Part shown: piece by piece, positions 6,328 to 13,385 of the stretch | Layout of the letters: each line of letters opens with the position of its first letter | Numbering within the stretch: position 1 is the first letter of the stretch | Origin: a virus | DNA: 52,799 bases | Direction: 5' to 3' (one strand) | Virus record (IMG/VR): IMGVR_UViG_3300019889_000237 | Location: 1-52,799 of that record | Translations under genes and position numbers: made by a program | The notes under the pieces: model-generated | What the model was told of the DNA's origin: nothing | Databases searched by the model: none | What the model saw: only the letters and a program-made list of their open reading frames with translations

Positions 6328-9100
6328 CGTGACCCTTTTCCCCAGGCCAGCGCCCGTATCGGTCGTGGTACCACTGGGCGGCCATGCGCTTCGCGCGCTC
6401 GTTGCCGACGTGGTCCTTCAGGTGGTTGTAAAGGTCGGTCCACGACGTCCAGCGGGCCGCGCCCTCGCCGCGTAGCCAGTACTCCTTGAGCTGGTTGCGG
6501 TCGGCCTTCTTGGGCAGGTCGAGCACCGGCGTCAGGCTGCACCGGCAGTGCGGGTGCGCGGGCGGGAACGCGTCGCCGGACTCGAACGAGCTCGTCGTGG
6601 GGATCGCGCCCTGCCCGGCGTTGCCGGCACACGTCTTGCACACCCGCTGGTCGGGCGCGAGAAGCCAGAGCTTGCGGCCGATGGCGTTGCGCTCGTAGGT
6701 GGCCTGGGTGGCCGCCGACATCGCCCGGGCGGTCTCGGTGACCGCGACCGTCTCGGCCCACTGTGGGGCGTCCAGCACGCCGCGCAGGTCGGTCGCAAGC
6801 GACTGTGGAGACCGGCCGTCCTCGACGGCATCGGCCAGCACATCGGCCAGCTCAGCGAACCGAGAGGCGGCCACCGACAAGATGGTGACCCCGGCCGCGT
6901 CGAGCAGCATCTCCAGTCGCTCGGCCGCGGGGGACCGGGCGTCGTCGCCGATCGCGTCCAGGGCGTCGTGCTCGCCAGCGCGCCACGCTTCGGTAAGCGC
7001 GCTGGCGAGCACCGGCCGCAGTCGGCCTGCGAGCGGGGCGGCCCGTTCGAGCAACCAGCCGAGCGCGACCCGCGCGAGATCGCGCAAGCCCTTCTCGGCA
7101 TTCATGTGCTCGCGCCAGGCCGTGGCCAGCTCGTCACAGTCGACCGCACCGAGCGCGGCCTCGTTCAGCTGCCGCGCGACCCGCTCGGTGATCTGGTCCA
7201 GCTCGCCCCGCTCAGGGGCCGGGGCTTTTCCCAGGTCAGCACCGTATGTAACGCGGGCCGGGTCGATGTCGAATTGCACCAGGTCGGCCGGCTCGACGAT
7301 GTACTCGAGCTGGAACCGGCGCCCGGTCCGCCCCTTCGCCAGCCACTTGCGGTAGGCGGAGGCCTCAGCTGCCTTCTTCGCCCCACTCCCCCCGGTGGCG
7401 GAGGAGGCGGAACGGGCGGGAGCCGCGGGCTTCTTGCCGCCGCTCCCGCCCGGCGCGCCGCCGGGCTCCGCCTTCGCGTCCACCGCGCGTTCCTCGAGCT
7501 GGAGCGCAGCCTCGGCCCGCTCCTCGGCGCCCTCGATGAACGTGATCGTCGCGCCGTTGATGACCGCGGGCTTGTCCGCCTCGGGGAAGGTGAAGCGCGG
7601 CCGGCCGATCTCGTCGCGGCCCTCGTTGATGGTGAGCAGACCGGCCGCGACCTGCTCGGCGGTCTTGTCCTCTTCCTCACCCTCGCCCTCGTCGTCGAGG
7701 CCCAACCACTTGAACTCCAGCTCACGCGGCAGCTTCAGGTGCGCCCGGGAGATCTGGGTGATCAGCTCGGCCATCCACCTGAGCGCGGGCTTGCGGCCCT
7801 TGCGGTTGTTGAGCCGGTCCTGACCTTCGGCGTGCCCGTCGGAGCCCAGGCCCTTGGCCTCGGTGAAGCCGAGCTCGTGCACGGTCAAATCGAAGTGGGC
7901 GACGACGAGCTTGAGCAAGTGCATGTCGAACTCGGGCTTGTACTTCTCGGCCACGTTCGGCCCGGACTCCTCCGGCCGGAAGCCGGGCGGCAGCACCCGG
8001 TAGCGGAACCGGTTCGCCGTCTGGCCGCTGTAGTGGTCGTTGAGCTCGCGCTCGTACTCGGCCACCTGGCCCGGCGACCACTGGTGGGTGGACGTCTGCT
8101 CGTTGATCAACCAGCCTGCCGGCATGACACCGTCGGTGTACTCGGCGCGGAGCCAGTTGATCCGCTTGTGCCAGAGGTCGATGTCCATCAGCGACTGCTC
8201 GACCGGGCTCAGCCCGTACGGGGTGTGCGCCCGGACCTCGCGCCGGATGTAGATCAGCTGGTCGGCGGTGTAGGCGTCCGGGACCACGGTGCGGCCCTCG
8301 GTGTCGGAGGTGTCGGCGGTGAACTCGCCCCTCGGGAAACCGTGGATGATCTGCTGGTAGGCGGGCTCGGGCGGCATCGGCCGGCCGCCCCGGTGGTCGA
8401 GCAACGGCTTGATCGTGGTCGAGTCCAGGATCTCCAGCGAGTACAGGTCTCCGCCGAGGGTGTAGCGCGGGTAGATCGCGAGGGCGTCGAGGACGAGCTG
8501 TTCCTCGAGGAACTGGCAGATCCACTCGGCGAACGTGTAGCCGTTACCCGGGTCGGGGTCGAGCCAGAAGTCGGTGCACCGGTCGATGTCGGTGAGCATC
8601 GTGCCGCGAAGCTCGCGCTCGACGTCCAGGCGCCCGGCGTCGGGCTGGTCGCGCTGGGCGCGGTCGATGGCACGTCGGCTCAGGCCGAAGTCCCATTCGA
8701 GGCCCTGGATCTCGGACTTGCGGATGCGCAGGCAGTCGCGGATCAGCGGCAGGTTCGCGGCGTCGCGCAGCGTCTTCCACGGGACGAGGCGGCCGTGCCC
8801 GGTGCCGGGCAGGTTCCAGCTGACCGGGTACTCCCACAGACGCGGCTCGGCGCGGCCAGAGCTGCGCCGGGTCGGGTCCAGCGGCGCCGGCGTGAGCGGG
8901 ATGCCGGGCCCGAACGCATACGGGTACTGGTCACGGGGCAACGGCTGCGCGAGGGCGCCGGTCTCCTGCTGGCGGTTGAGCAGGCCCTGGACCTGTTCGG
9001 CGGTGTAGACCCGTCCGGACACGGTGGCCGGAGCGGTGGTGGCCGGTAGGGCCTTCTCGATCGCCTTGCTGGGGACGGGCTTACGACGGCGCCTGGCCAC
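6320..9100 (-). CDS. Portal protein fused to MuF-like minor head domain
   Basis: This 926-residue protein starts with GTG at 9100. Residues about 70-520 are a portal protein: an N-terminal clip/stem region, a wing with DYGVMPAGWL-type strands, and a helical crown. A Gly/Ala/Lys-rich linker follows at about 555-605. Residues about 640-926 are a MuF (SPP1 gp7-like) domain, with TETARAMSAATQ, CKTCAGNAGQG and the diagnostic HCRC motif at 851-854. Portals are normally 450-550 residues and MuF proteins 250-300, so this is a true fusion with no stop between. It forms the dodecameric DNA gate and also supplies the minor head protein that contacts the entering DNA. Confidence 0.92.
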   Translation of the reverse strand: MARRRRKPVPSKAIEKALPATTAPATVSGRVYTAEQVQGLLNRQQETGALAQPLPRDQYPYAFGPGIPLTPAPLDPTRRSSGRAEPRLWEYPVSWNLPGTGHGRLVPWKTLRDAANLPLIRDCLRIRKSEIQGLEWDFGLSRRAIDRAQRDQPDAGRLDVERELRGTMLTDIDRCTDFWLDPDPGNGYTFAEWICQFLEEQLVLDALAIYPRYTLGGDLYSLEILDSTTIKPLLDHRGGRPMPPEPAYQQIIHGFPRGEFTADTSDTEGRTVVPDAYTADQLIYIRREVRAHTPYGLSPVEQSLMDIDLWHKRINWLRAEYTDGVMPAGWLINEQTSTHQWSPGQVAEYERELNDHYSGQTANRFRYRVLPPGFRPEESGPNVAEKYKPEFDMHLLKLVVAHFDLTVHELGFTEAKGLGSDGHAEGQDRLNNRKGRKPALRWMAELITQISRAHLKLPRELEFKWLGLDDEGEGEEEDKTAEQVAAGLLTINEGRDEIGRPRFTFPEADKPAVINGATITFIEGAEERAEAALQLEERAVDAKAEPGGAPGGSGGKKPAAPARSASSATGGSGAKKAAEASAYRKWLAKGRTGRRFQLEYIVEPADLVQFDIDPARVTYGADLGKAPAPERGELDQITERVARQLNEAALGAVDCDELATAWREHMNAEKGLRDLARVALGWLLERAAPLAGRLRPVLASALTEAWRAGEHDALDAIGDDARSPAAERLEMLLDAAGVTILSVAASRFAELADVLADAVEDGRSPQSLATDLRGVLDAPQWAETVAVTETARAMSAATQATYERNAIGRKLWLLAPDQRVCKTCAGNAGQGAIPTTSSFESGDAFPPAHPHCRCSLTPVLDLPKKADRNQLKEYWLRGEGAARWTSWTDLYNHLKDHVGNERAKRMAAQWYHDRYGRWPGEKGHDD

Positions 9101-9112
9101 TGGTCACCGCCC

Positions 9113-10606
9113 TCACGCTGCTCGCTTCGATCGCCGGATCCAGTCCAGCGCGTCGGGCTGGTTGCCCGGCGGGTTGTAGAACGCGAGCAGGAGCGCGTCC
9201 GCGTCATCGGGTGAGCGGTTGATCCGCTCCCGGGTCTCGTCCTTGGTCTCGACCTGCACCCGGCCCGACGAGTCGAGCTTGTAGTGCGGGGCGACCAGCT
9301 GACTGATCAGTCGCTCCCGGTCACGTTCCTCGAGCCCGGACAGGTCCCATCGGCCTTCCTCGGCCAGCTGCCGGCCGGTCCACCAGATCTCGGAGCGCTG
9401 GCGCATGAACCGGATCGGGTCGCCCGCGGTCTCGCTCACGTTCACGCCGACGACCTTCGCGGTGTGCGCGCCGGTCTCGCCGAGCTCGATGAGCCGGCCG
9501 GTCAGCCCGAACCCGATCCCGATCACGTCGGTCTTGACGGTGGCCGCTCCGGTCTCCCGGATGGCCTGGAGCACGAGCCCGACGATGTGCATGGCGTCGC
9601 GCGAGCCGGTGCGCCAGGTGCGCCCGATGGACACGCCACGTCGCTCTCGGATGACGGTGGTGTCGCCCCCGGCACCGAAGTCCACGCCGAGCTCGACCGG
9701 GGTCAGCTCAGCCTCGGTGCGCGGGGTGTCGGTGGGCATCGCGCAGGCACGCAGCGCGGACAGCCGGATCACGCCGTCGTCGCTGTCCTCGGGGAACTCA
9801 CCGAGGACCTTCGAGATGTAGGTGGGGCTCTCCTCGCCGAACTCGCGGCGCAGGTCGTTCACGTACTCGTGGTTGACCAGCACCTCGGACAGCGCGGGCG
9901 GCACGGGCTCGCCGGTGAAGTTGGGGGTCGAGAACGCGCTGATGGTGAACACGTTCCACTGCTCGTCCTGGCAGTACTCGGCGAACTTGCTGGCCGGGTC
10001 GTCCGGGTTGCCCAGGGCGAGGATGCGGCAGTGCTGGCCGGTGGTGAGCGCCTTCGCGGCGGTCCAGAACTGCGGCACGATGCCGCAGGCCTCGTCCAGG
10101 ATGACGAGCACGTAGGTGGCGTGGTGGCCCTGGAAGCCGTGTTGGTCATGGTCGGCGGGCTTGCGGCCGAAGGCCATCAGCCGGTTGTCGATCTTCCACT
10201 GGGTGCCGAGCACCCGGCCCACGAACGGGCGGCCCAGCGAGGCGGCCCGGTGCGCGGCATCGTTGATTTCCGACCACAAGATGGCCTCGACCTGGGGGAA
10301 GGTCGGCGCGGTCGAGATGACCTTCGCGCTGCCGGGCGGGTGCGTCTGCATCCACCACGCGGCGATGCGGCTGGCCACCCGGGACTTGCCCGGCCCGTGG
10401 CAGGCCTTGACCGCGGTGAAGCGGTGGTCACGGACCGAGTCCATGATCTCTTTCTGGGTGGACCAGAGGAACTCGTCCAGCTCGTCGGCGACCCAGGCCG
10501 GTCCGTCCGCACGCCAGCGAGCCCGGTCGGCGTCCTCCAGCTCGTCGCGCCGGCGTTGCAGCTCACGCAGACGTTGCAGCTTCTCCAGCGGGGCTTCGAT
10601 GCGCAT
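9113..10606 (-). CDS. terL: Terminase large subunit 1 (virion packaging motor)
   Basis: This 497-residue ATPase-nuclease starts at ATG 10606; an upstream in-frame TTG at 10627 would add seven residues. The Walker A motif is CHGPGKS at 69-75 and Walker B is VLVILDEA at 166-173, with a coupling-like ILALGNP at 195-201. The C-terminal RNase H-like nuclease shows acidic residues Asp309 (GVDFGAGGDTT), Asp360 (KTDVIGIG) and SPDDADALLLA at 465-475. It sits between the small subunit and portal, so it is the terminase matched to this head. All active-site positions look intact, even though the window carries a second large terminase at 33477-35036. Confidence 0.93.
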   Translation of the reverse strand: MRIEAPLEKLQRLRELQRRRDELEDADRARWRADGPAWVADELDEFLWSTQKEIMDSVRDHRFTAVKACHGPGKSRVASRIAAWWMQTHPPGSAKVISTAPTFPQVEAILWSEINDAAHRAASLGRPFVGRVLGTQWKIDNRLMAFGRKPADHDQHGFQGHHATYVLVILDEACGIVPQFWTAAKALTTGQHCRILALGNPDDPASKFAEYCQDEQWNVFTISAFSTPNFTGEPVPPALSEVLVNHEYVNDLRREFGEESPTYISKVLGEFPEDSDDGVIRLSALRACAMPTDTPRTEAELTPVELGVDFGAGGDTTVIRERRGVSIGRTWRTGSRDAMHIVGLVLQAIRETGAATVKTDVIGIGFGLTGRLIELGETGAHTAKVVGVNVSETAGDPIRFMRQRSEIWWTGRQLAEEGRWDLSGLEERDRERLISQLVAPHYKLDSSGRVQVETKDETRERINRSPDDADALLLAFYNPPGNQPDALDWIRRSKRAA

Positions 10607-11018
10607 CGGCGCGGCCTCGTTCCGCAAGCTGCGCCTCCAACCGCTGGATCTCGGCGTCGACCGCGTCCACGGTGACGACCTCGGTACGGATGGCGAGCGG
10701 CGCGTCCAGGCCGAGCAGCTTCGAGCGGCGCTCCATGATCCTCAGGATCGAGTCGACCAGGAACGCGCTCGGCTTCTCGTCGAGCTTGCGCCGCAACGCC
10801 ACCTGCATCTCGTTGAGCGTCTCCAGCTCGACCTTGCGCAGCTCGTCGGCCGCCTCGCGCGGGATGTCGCGCAACGCCTGCATCGCCGCCGAGTGCGCGC
10901 CGCCAGCACTGGAGTAACCGGCCACGCGCGCGACCTCGGCCCAGCTGTGCCCCTGCTGGCGGGCCAGGAGCGCAGCTCGTCGCTTCTCGGCGGCGGCGAT
11001 GGTCGGAGGTCGCGACAT
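10563..11018 (-). CDS. terS: Terminase small subunit 1 (putative)
   Basis: This 151-residue protein sits directly upstream of the large terminase and overlaps it by 44 bp. Residues about 20-45 (GHSWAEVARVAGYSSAGGAHSA) form a helix-turn-helix. The middle is a long amphipathic helix (VELETLNEMQVALRRKL), as expected for the oligomerisation core of small terminases. The ATG at 11018 is preceded by GGGAGGAC. It should recognise the packaging site and load the large subunit. Confidence 0.75.
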   Translation of the reverse strand: MSRPPTIAAAEKRRAALLARQQGHSWAEVARVAGYSSAGGAHSAAMQALRDIPREAADELRKVELETLNEMQVALRRKLDEKPSAFLVDSILRIMERRSKLLGLDAPLAIRTEVVTVDAVDAEIQRLEAQLAERGRADAHRSPAGEAATSA

Positions 11019-11062
11019 GATCGTCCTCCCGTTCGGCGAACCATGGGTTCAGCTGAAGCTCG

Positions 11063-11079
11063 TTGTGGGATTTCTACAA
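11063..11079. promoter_or_regulatory. TTGT-N9-ACAA dyad, copy 1, upstream of packaging operon
   Basis: The 17-bp element begins TTGT and ends ACAA. On the minus strand its right part and flank (ATCCCACAACGAGC) match the second copy at 11219-11235. It lies 45 bp upstream of the TerS1 start, between a terminator-like hairpin and the late operon. It is likely an operator or activator site for head gene transcription; this is inferred from position and symmetry. Confidence 0.45.
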
Positions 11080-11086
11080 AGCGAGC

Positions 11087-11125
11087 GGCCCCGCGTCCTC
11101 GAACGTGTCGAGGGCAGACGGGGCC
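11087..11125 (-). terminator. Hairpin terminator between regulator and packaging operons
   Basis: The outer stem pairs 11087-11093 (GGCCCCG on the plus strand) with 11119-11125, and an inner stem pairs 11097-11101 (CCTCG) with 11109-11113. It sits in the 140-bp gap between the gene ending at 11159 and TerS1. There is no strong T-run after it on the minus strand, so termination may be partial. Confidence 0.5.
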
Positions 11126-11158
11126 TGTGCGCAGTGTTGCATGCAGGTCAGGGCCGGA

Positions 11159-11557
11159 TCAAGTCGGCCCACGCCGGCGTGGCGCGCTCCCGGACGTGGA
11201 CCCGGCATGTGGGGCTCGTTGTGGGATCTGCACAACGGACCGGGTGTCGGCGACGCGGAAGCGGCACTGGTTCGCGTTCCACTCGATCGCGCCCGAGGAC
11301 TCGGGCAGGTACACGAGCACGCCGAGGACACCGAGCTTGTCTCGCGACCAGCCGAGCACGAATGCCCATGGCAGGTCGTCGTACGAGGCTTCCAGCGGGT
11401 ACGGCTGCGGGGCAAAGTTGTCCAGCATCAGACGAGCTCCTTGTCGATCACGCTCTCCAGCCATCGTCCAACCACCGACGTAGGCCATGAACAGCTCATG
11501 TGTCGCGGTCGCGCCCTCGGCCATCGGGGTGAGGTCGATCCCGAGCGGGTTCTTCAC
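11159..11557 (-). CDS. Small hypothetical protein in regulator operon
   Basis: This 132-residue protein starts at GTG 11557 in a GTGA overlap with the preceding gene. The first ~45 residues (VKNPLGIDLTPMAEGATATH onward) are a helical segment like those seen in many short actinophage proteins. Residues 45-100 contain aromatic beta strands (YDDLPWAFVLGWSRDKLGVL). The last 30 residues are basic and low-complexity and overlap the second TTGT dyad. Function unknown. Confidence 0.55.
   Translation of the reverse strand: MKNPLGIDLTPMAEGATATHELFMAYVGGWTMAGERDRQGARLMLDNFAPQPYPLEASYDDLPWAFVLGWSRDKLGVLGVLVYLPESSGAIEWNANQCRFRVADTRSVVQIPQRAPHAGSTSGSAPRRRGPT
11219..11235. promoter_or_regulatory. TTGTG-N7-CACAA dyad, copy 2
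   Basis: This is a perfect 5-bp inverted repeat, 17 bp long, matching the copy at 11063-11079 in its conserved half and flank. It lies inside the 3' end of the upstream gene, 156 bp from the first copy, with the hairpin between them. Such a pair could bind one dimeric regulator at two sites. Confidence 0.45.
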
Positions 11558-11754
11558 GTGTCCTCTCCGAGGATGTGCGCAGCGACGCCGTCGGCTCCCC
11601 AGACCCACCCGGACGGGTGGGCCAGCACCTCGCGGGCCCGCTGCTCGAGCGCCTGCAGCCGCTCCAGCTCGGCGAGGAGCATGTTCCGCGCCTCGTCCGC
11701 CGGCGGCGGAAGGTCGCACCCCTCGAGGTGCTGGGCCGCCTCGTCCAGATTCAT
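11554..11754 (-). CDS. Short coiled-coil protein, paralogue-like to 29174-29488
   Basis: This 66-residue protein starts at ATG 11754 in an ATGA overlap with the preceding gene. The central helix (NMLLAELERLQALEQRAREV) is heptad-rich. The C-terminal block, ending in AAHILGEDT, resembles the end of the rightward-arm protein at 29174-29488 (AAGYILGETT), and both carry a RAREV motif about 20 residues before it. Two copies of the same small family thus sit in different operons. Function unknown. Confidence 0.65.
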   Translation of the reverse strand: MNLDEAAQHLEGCDLPPPADEARNMLLAELERLQALEQRAREVLAHPSGWVWGADGVAAHILGEDT

Positions 11755-12071
11755 GTCGGGTCTCCCTTGAGCCGGAGCAGGTCCCCGACGTCGTACAGCG
11801 GCCGGCCCTCGGCCGTGTGGTCGTAGCTGCGGATCGCGAGCCGGCACGCCCACGCCCGCACGGTGCCGGCCGGGATGGACAGGTAGCGCTCGGCGTCCGC
11901 GGCGCTGATCAGTATCAGGTCAGGGGCGTCGGCGAGCTCGTGCCCGCACGCCTTCACGTCGTAGCCCGCGGCGTGCCGGCGGCAGTGCCGGCGCACGGTG
12001 GCGGCCGGCCGGGCGAACAGGGCCGCGATCGCGGAGGTGTCGGCGATGCCGCGTTGGTGGTCGATTTTCAC
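11751..12071 (-). CDS. Two-HTH DNA-binding protein (excisionase/MerR-like C-terminus)
   Basis: This 106-residue protein starts at GTG 12071, overlapping the upstream stop (GTGA). Residues about 9-30 (DTSAIAALFARPAATVRRHC) form one helix-turn-helix. Residues about 56-100 (SAADAERYLSIPAGTVRAWA, then GRPLYDVGDLLRL) match the winged HTH of MerR/excisionase-type proteins. There is no integrase in the window, so a role as replication or transcription regulator is more likely than excision. Confidence 0.6.
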   Translation of the reverse strand: MKIDHQRGIADTSAIAALFARPAATVRRHCRRHAAGYDVKACGHELADAPDLILISAADAERYLSIPAGTVRAWACRLAIRSYDHTAEGRPLYDVGDLLRLKGDPT

Positions 12072-12343
12072 CGTCCACCGAACCGGGCCGCCTTCTGCGC
12101 CTCGGTCATCTCCGGTCCACGCCACATGCCATCGCGCAGGAACAGGAGCCGGTCTCCCGACCTACTGCGGACCTCTTCGGGGTCGAGGCACTGGCCGCGC
12201 TCGCCGTACTGGCCGCGGTGCAGATCGAACGTGCGAGGCGCGGAGAACGTGTGATGGCACGATCCACAGTGCGCAGCTGCGGTGCCGGTCCAGGAGTGAT
12301 CGCAGCCGCTGCACGTGATGGGTGGGTGGACGGACGTAGCCAT
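12068..12343 (-). CDS. FDXHR-type zinc-binding protein
   Basis: This 91-residue protein has CSGCDHSW at 11-18, CGSCHHTFSAPRTFDLHRG at 26-44 and a later RGQCLDP. The FDLHR box between cysteine pairs is the signature of the FDXHR family of putative zinc-binding proteins common in actinophages. It is linked by overlap to the HTH protein downstream. The biochemical role of the family is not established; nucleic-acid binding is a reasonable guess. Confidence 0.8.
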   Translation of the reverse strand: MATSVHPPITCSGCDHSWTGTAAAHCGSCHHTFSAPRTFDLHRGQYGERGQCLDPEEVRSRSGDRLLFLRDGMWRGPEMTEAQKAARFGGR

Positions 12344-12402
12344 GATGGCCTCTCTTTCGTGCGTGGTACGTGCGTAGAGCGACGAACAGGGGCACGGCGG
12401 GG

Positions 12403-13137
12403 TCAGGCTGTCAACAACGGAGTCTTCGCGATCTCGACCAGCTCATGGCCGGTGTAGCGATGCCCGCAGCCCGAGCAGCGCAGGGCCGGGGGCACCATCG
12501 GCTCGTCCATCGCCCGCGGTGGGAGCTCGGGCAGGAACAGCGGCGCAGCACAGCGCCAAGGTCCGGCCGGGGTCTCGCGGCCCTCGTCGTCGACCAGGAC
12601 GCGGCAGCTACCGACCGGAGACGGGCTCGGATCCCCCAGCGCGGCCCTGAGTTGGCCGCTGACGGCCCGCAGCGTCGTGTAGGCCTCGGGCACCCAGGGT
12701 TGGGCCGCCAGGACGCTCACGGCCCCGTGCAGCCACGAGGACAGGCCCATCGTGGTGTAACGCGGCGGGCCCCCGAGCCGGTCGGCGATAGCACCGAGCA
12801 CGAACACCGGCGGACGGGGCGCCCGCTCGACGTCGTCCGGGCCGAGCACGGACACGCTCGAGCGCGGGTCGCGCAGCACCAGGACGTGGTCATCGGCCGG
12901 CGAGCTCGAACCGAACGCGGGCGGGCCGAGCGGCTCCAGGCCACCGTTTCCGCGGCTGGCGGACAATCGCCGATACAGCACCGGAATGCTCGCGATCACC
13001 CGAATGTCGCCGGGCCGGTTCGAGTTATAGACGCTGCCGGTATTGCGCGGGTCGAGCATGTCGCGCAGCCGGTCGTGGTCGACGTAGCAGAGCAGGCCTA
13101 CGTCCGCGCTCCGGTGGCAGCCCAGGGCACAGCTCAT
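12403..13137 (-). CDS. Zinc-finger protein beside origin and replication genes
   Basis: This 244-residue protein has an N-terminal Cys/His cluster (CALGCHRSADVGLLCYVDHD, residues 3-22). It resembles the N-terminus of actinobacterial proteins that combine a zinc knuckle with a helical DNA-binding domain. A second CSGCGHRYTGHE motif at about 222-233 looks like a zinc ribbon. Between them are helical segments (PPRYTTMGLSSWLHGAVSVL). It lies next to the candidate origin and prim-pol gene, so a role in origin recognition or replication control is plausible but not shown. Confidence 0.6.
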   Translation of the reverse strand: MSCALGCHRSADVGLLCYVDHDRLRDMLDPRNTGSVYNSNRPGDIRVIASIPVLYRRLSASRGNGGLEPLGPPAFGSSSPADDHVLVLRDPRSSVSVLGPDDVERAPRPPVFVLGAIADRLGGPPRYTTMGLSSWLHGAVSVLAAQPWVPEAYTTLRAVSGQLRAALGDPSPSPVGSCRVLVDDEGRETPAGPWRCAAPLFLPELPPRAMDEPMVPPALRCSGCGHRYTGHELVEIAKTPLLTA

Positions 13138-13173
13138 CGCGCGCTCCTTCCTCGCAGCTGGTGAACCACGTAC

Positions 13174-13374
13174 GACCCCGTCCCGGGACGGGGTCGAGCT
13201 GTTTGAGCTATTTCAAGATCATTGTCCCGGGACCGCTTGACCCCGTCCCGCGACCCCGTCCCCTGCCCCCCTACGGGGGTGCAGGACGGAGTGGGACGGG
13301 GTGGCGGGACGGGGTCAGCTGTGACCCCGTCCCCGTGGGTGGGGACGGGGTGGGGACGGGGTGGGGACGGGGTC
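13174..13374. repeat. Iteron-like GGGACGGGGT cluster, candidate replication origin
   Basis: About ten copies of a 10-11-bp repeat, GGGACGGGGT(C), lie here in both orientations. A perfect 22-bp palindrome formed by two copies spans 13174-13195. Inverted copies are at 13239, 13252 and 13323. Direct copies are at 13293 and 13306, with three head-to-tail at 13341, 13352 and 13363. A CTGC-CCCCC/GGGGG-GCAG hairpin lies near 13263-13284. An AT-richer stretch (about 13201-13225) sits beside the palindrome. The block separates the zinc protein from the prim-pol/helicase gene, as expected for an origin. Confidence 0.6.
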
Positions 13375-13385
13375 GCGGTCATCGG

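Noticed and set aside
6548-9049. Long plus-strand ORF (833 codons) opposite the portal gene
   Set aside because: It is the antisense shadow of the portal-MuF gene. Composition is Gly/Arg/Val/Leu-rich without motifs, as expected for GC-rich DNA.
13134-13382. Minus-strand ORF of 82 codons over the iteron-like repeats
   Set aside because: Its protein is only a translation of GACCCCGTCCC-type repeats and lacks a good start; the segment is better explained as a replication origin.
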